Notes under the pieces: model-generated
Seen by the model: only the letters and a program-made list of their open reading frames with translations
What the model was told of the DNA's origin: nothing
Databases searched by the model: none
Shown here: one piece after another, positions 5,192-6,317 of the stretch
Numbering within the stretch: position 1 is the first letter of the stretch
Layout: each line of letters opens with the position of its first letter
Program-made: the position numbers and the translations under genes
Assembly: GCA_003219945.1 (NCBI GenBank)
Contig: QHQV01000098.1
Coordinates: 1 to 6,317 of the forward strand
Direction: 5' to 3'
DNA from: Verrucomicrobiota bacterium
GTDB taxonomy: Bacteria; Verrucomicrobiota; Verrucomicrobiia; Chthoniobacterales; UBA10450
Length of the DNA: 6,317 bases

Positions 5192-5265
5192 GCGCCCGTA
5201 GCTCAACTGGATAGAGCATCTGACTACGGATCAGAAGGTTAGTGGTTCGAATCCTCTCGGGCGCG
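5192..5265 (+). tRNA. tRNA-Arg(ACG)
   Basis: A full cloverleaf can be drawn over 74 bases. The acceptor GCGCCCG (5192-5198) pairs with CGGGCGC (5258-5264), with discriminator G5265. The D-stem is GCTC/GAGC around AACTGGATA. The anticodon stem is TCTGA/TCAGA around CTACGGA, placing anticodon ACG at 5226-5228. The variable loop is AGGTT, and the T-arm is AGTGG-TTCGAAT-CCTCT. Anticodon ACG, normally deaminated to ICG by TadA, decodes CGU/CGC/CGA arginine codons. The T-stem has one U-U mismatch (T5243 against T5255, positions 51 and 63). The 3' CCA is not encoded, since TTTC follows, so it must be added by the CCA-adding enzyme. It stands alone and faces the 3' end of the nuclease gene. Confidence 0.97.
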
Positions 5266-5302
5266 TTTCTATAACTCTTGCTCGTGCTCGTAATCAAATT
5301 AT

Positions 5303-6262
5303 TCACTGAAAATACGGCCGAATTTGCTTGTATTTCTTTTCGCCGATTCCGCTCACTCGCTTCAGATCATCAGCACTGCGGAACGGTCGTGCGGCGATAA
5401 TGCGCGCCGCCATCACGTGGCCGATTCCCGGCACGGTTGTTAGCTCTTTTTCTGTCGCAGTGTTGATGTCGATCTTACCGAGCGGAATCTTTTGCTTCGC
5501 GTGCGATCCATTCATCTCGACTGGACTGCGCGTAATCAACGCGGCCGGTGTCGCAACTGGAGAAAGAACGGCAGGCGAAATCGCAGGTGCGAAGCCTGAG
5601 CGGGTCGTCTTTTTGGGAACAAAAGCACTGAATGATGACGGTGCCTGCGCGTGCACGTTCAATCTCCCGACGTTTACACCCCAAGCTCCGATTTTCTCTC
5701 GTTTCGCTTCGTCCTCGAATTGCTGAAGCTTTTGGGCTTCGATTCGTGAATTCGTTAGTCCCGGAGGGGCGGTTTTGAAACCGTAAGATCGAGCCAAGCC
5801 ATTGCGCACCAGTTGCTCGCCCAAATCACCTTGTTGGGTCTCAACGAATGCATAGAAGCGTTCCAGTCTGCTCTGACCCATCGCATCGGACATATGCGTG
5901 AATACAGTGAAGGGCTGGGACAACTTCTCCTGCGTAGAATCTTTCGCCGCGCGACCTACTTCGATGGCTTGCGGCACAGTAACACTAAAATATTTCGCTT
6001 GTTCAATGAGGCGTCGTGGCGTCATTTCGTCCGTTTCGGGCGCGTCAACGAAGTACAGGCGAAACAGGTATTCCTTTTCACCAGCACTCACATGAAAGCT
6101 GTCGCCGTCATTAGCCGGGTTCGGGATGAGTCGGCAATCTTTCAACACAATCCAATCTTTTGATTGATCTCGTGCGCGAAGATCGACAGACGCGCTCCAA
6201 ACAACAATAGCGGTGAGCACGCTTAGACTGACTCGCGAGAAAATCGAAAAGCGAAGGATCAA
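5303..6262 (-). CDS. secreted thermonuclease (SNase-like) fused to a ComEA-type helix-hairpin-helix domain
   Basis: With a TTG start at 6262 the protein has 319 residues. An N-terminal signal or anchor segment (about 2-30) has basic residues, then VSLSVLTAIVVWSA. A staphylococcal-nuclease domain follows (about 36-197) with NDGDSF (Asp54), FRLYFVDAPE (Arg68, Asp73, Glu76) and ERFYAFVE (Arg135). These match Asp21, Arg35, Asp40, Glu43 and Arg87 of the family, so catalysis by Ca2+-dependent DNA/RNA cleavage looks intact. The residue equivalent to Thr41 is Ala74, and a helical insertion lies at about 78-110. After a Pro/Ala/Ser-rich linker (about 204-260) comes a ComEA-like DNA-binding domain: IDINTAT, VPGIG (277-281) and VSGIG (303-307), ending in RPYFQ. 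TTG 6262 is preferred because GAGGTG sits 5 bases upstream and it gives a compact signal peptide. The frame remains open to the window edge (another TTG at 6304), so a longer N-terminus is possible. Confidence 0.88.
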   Translation of the reverse strand: MILRFSIFSRVSLSVLTAIVVWSASVDLRARDQSKDWIVLKDCRLIPNPANDGDSFHVSAGEKEYLFRLYFVDAPETDEMTPRRLIEQAKYFSVTVPQAIEVGRAAKDSTQEKLSQPFTVFTHMSDAMGQSRLERFYAFVETQQGDLGEQLVRNGLARSYGFKTAPPGLTNSRIEAQKLQQFEDEAKREKIGAWGVNVGRLNVHAQAPSSFSAFVPKKTTRSGFAPAISPAVLSPVATPAALITRSPVEMNGSHAKQKIPLGKIDINTATEKELTTVPGIGHVMAARIIAARPFRSADDLKRVSGIGEKKYKQIRPYFQ

Positions 6263-6267
6263 TCGGG

Positions 6268-6273
6268 CACCTC
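6268..6273 (-). promoter_or_regulatory. Shine-Dalgarno supporting the TTG start of the nuclease gene
   Basis: On the minus strand GAGGTG (6273-6268) is followed by five bases and then TTG at 6262. This is the only good site near the possible starts inside the window; sequence upstream of the TTG at 6304 runs off the window and cannot be judged. Confidence 0.5.
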
Positions 6274-6317
6274 GAATTGGCTCATGATCTTGAACAGCTA
6301 ACAACGTTCGCTCAAGC

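Noticed and set aside
5328..6163. Plus-strand open frames (132 and 116 residues) opposite the nuclease gene
   Set aside because: They are mirror frames of a clear SNase-ComEA coding region and have no family signature.
1..6317. Mobile element, CRISPR array, prophage or defence system
   Set aside because: No transposase, integrase, regularly spaced repeats, phage gene, target-site duplication or toxin-antitoxin-like pair was seen. The tRNA-Arg has no integrase beside it, and I saw no duplicate of its 3' end within the window.

Overview
The window is a stretch of ordinary bacterial chromosome with moderate-to-high GC content. It carries six complete or near-complete protein genes, the 3' end of a seventh, and one tRNA. 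A DUF5069 protein, an uncharacterised GT-B-like glycosyltransferase of a kind found in soil phyla, a Tat-exported amidase and a thermonuclease fused to a ComEA-type helix-hairpin-helix domain together suggest a soil or freshwater Verrucomicrobiota member (possibly Chthoniobacterales/Udaeobacter-like), with Acidobacteriota as the alternative. This placement is inferred from recalled family distributions, not from a phylogenetic marker. I see no insertion sequence, integrase, CRISPR array, phage gene or toxin-antitoxin pair.

Layout, left to right. Positions 1-362 (+) hold the C-terminal part of an RluA/RluD-family pseudouridine synthase. It converges on a MaoC-like hot-dog hydratase (515-976, -), and a perfect 8-bp stem-loop lies between them. 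A 158-base divergent spacer follows, then a DUF5069 gene (1135-1566, +). This converges, across another stem-loop, on a minus-strand run of three genes read right to left: a Tat-exported amidase-signature hydrolase (4876-3155), a glycosyltransferase-like gene (3100-1958) and a pterin-4a-carbinolamine dehydratase (1904-1620). Gaps within the run are only 53-54 bases. The amidase has a clear Shine-Dalgarno and a good sigma70-type promoter about 85-115 bases upstream. The amidase/glycosyltransferase junction holds a perfect 12-bp hairpin whose base is the first base of the glycosyltransferase start codon.

Positions 4877-5191 are non-coding and AT-rich on their left side, with promoter elements on both strands. 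A tRNA-Arg(ACG) follows at 5192-5265 (+). It faces the 3' end of a secreted or envelope nuclease (5303-6262, -) in which a staphylococcal-nuclease domain is joined to a C-terminal ComEA-like DNA-binding domain.

The genes do not form one obvious pathway. They read as separate housekeeping and accessory functions: rRNA modification, acyl-CoA hydration, pterin recycling, sugar transfer, extracytoplasmic amide hydrolysis and extracytoplasmic DNA processing. I found no convincing new multi-gene system. The items most worth a second look are the nuclease-ComEA fusion, the start-codon hairpin at 3100-3127 and a U-U mismatch in the tRNA T-stem.
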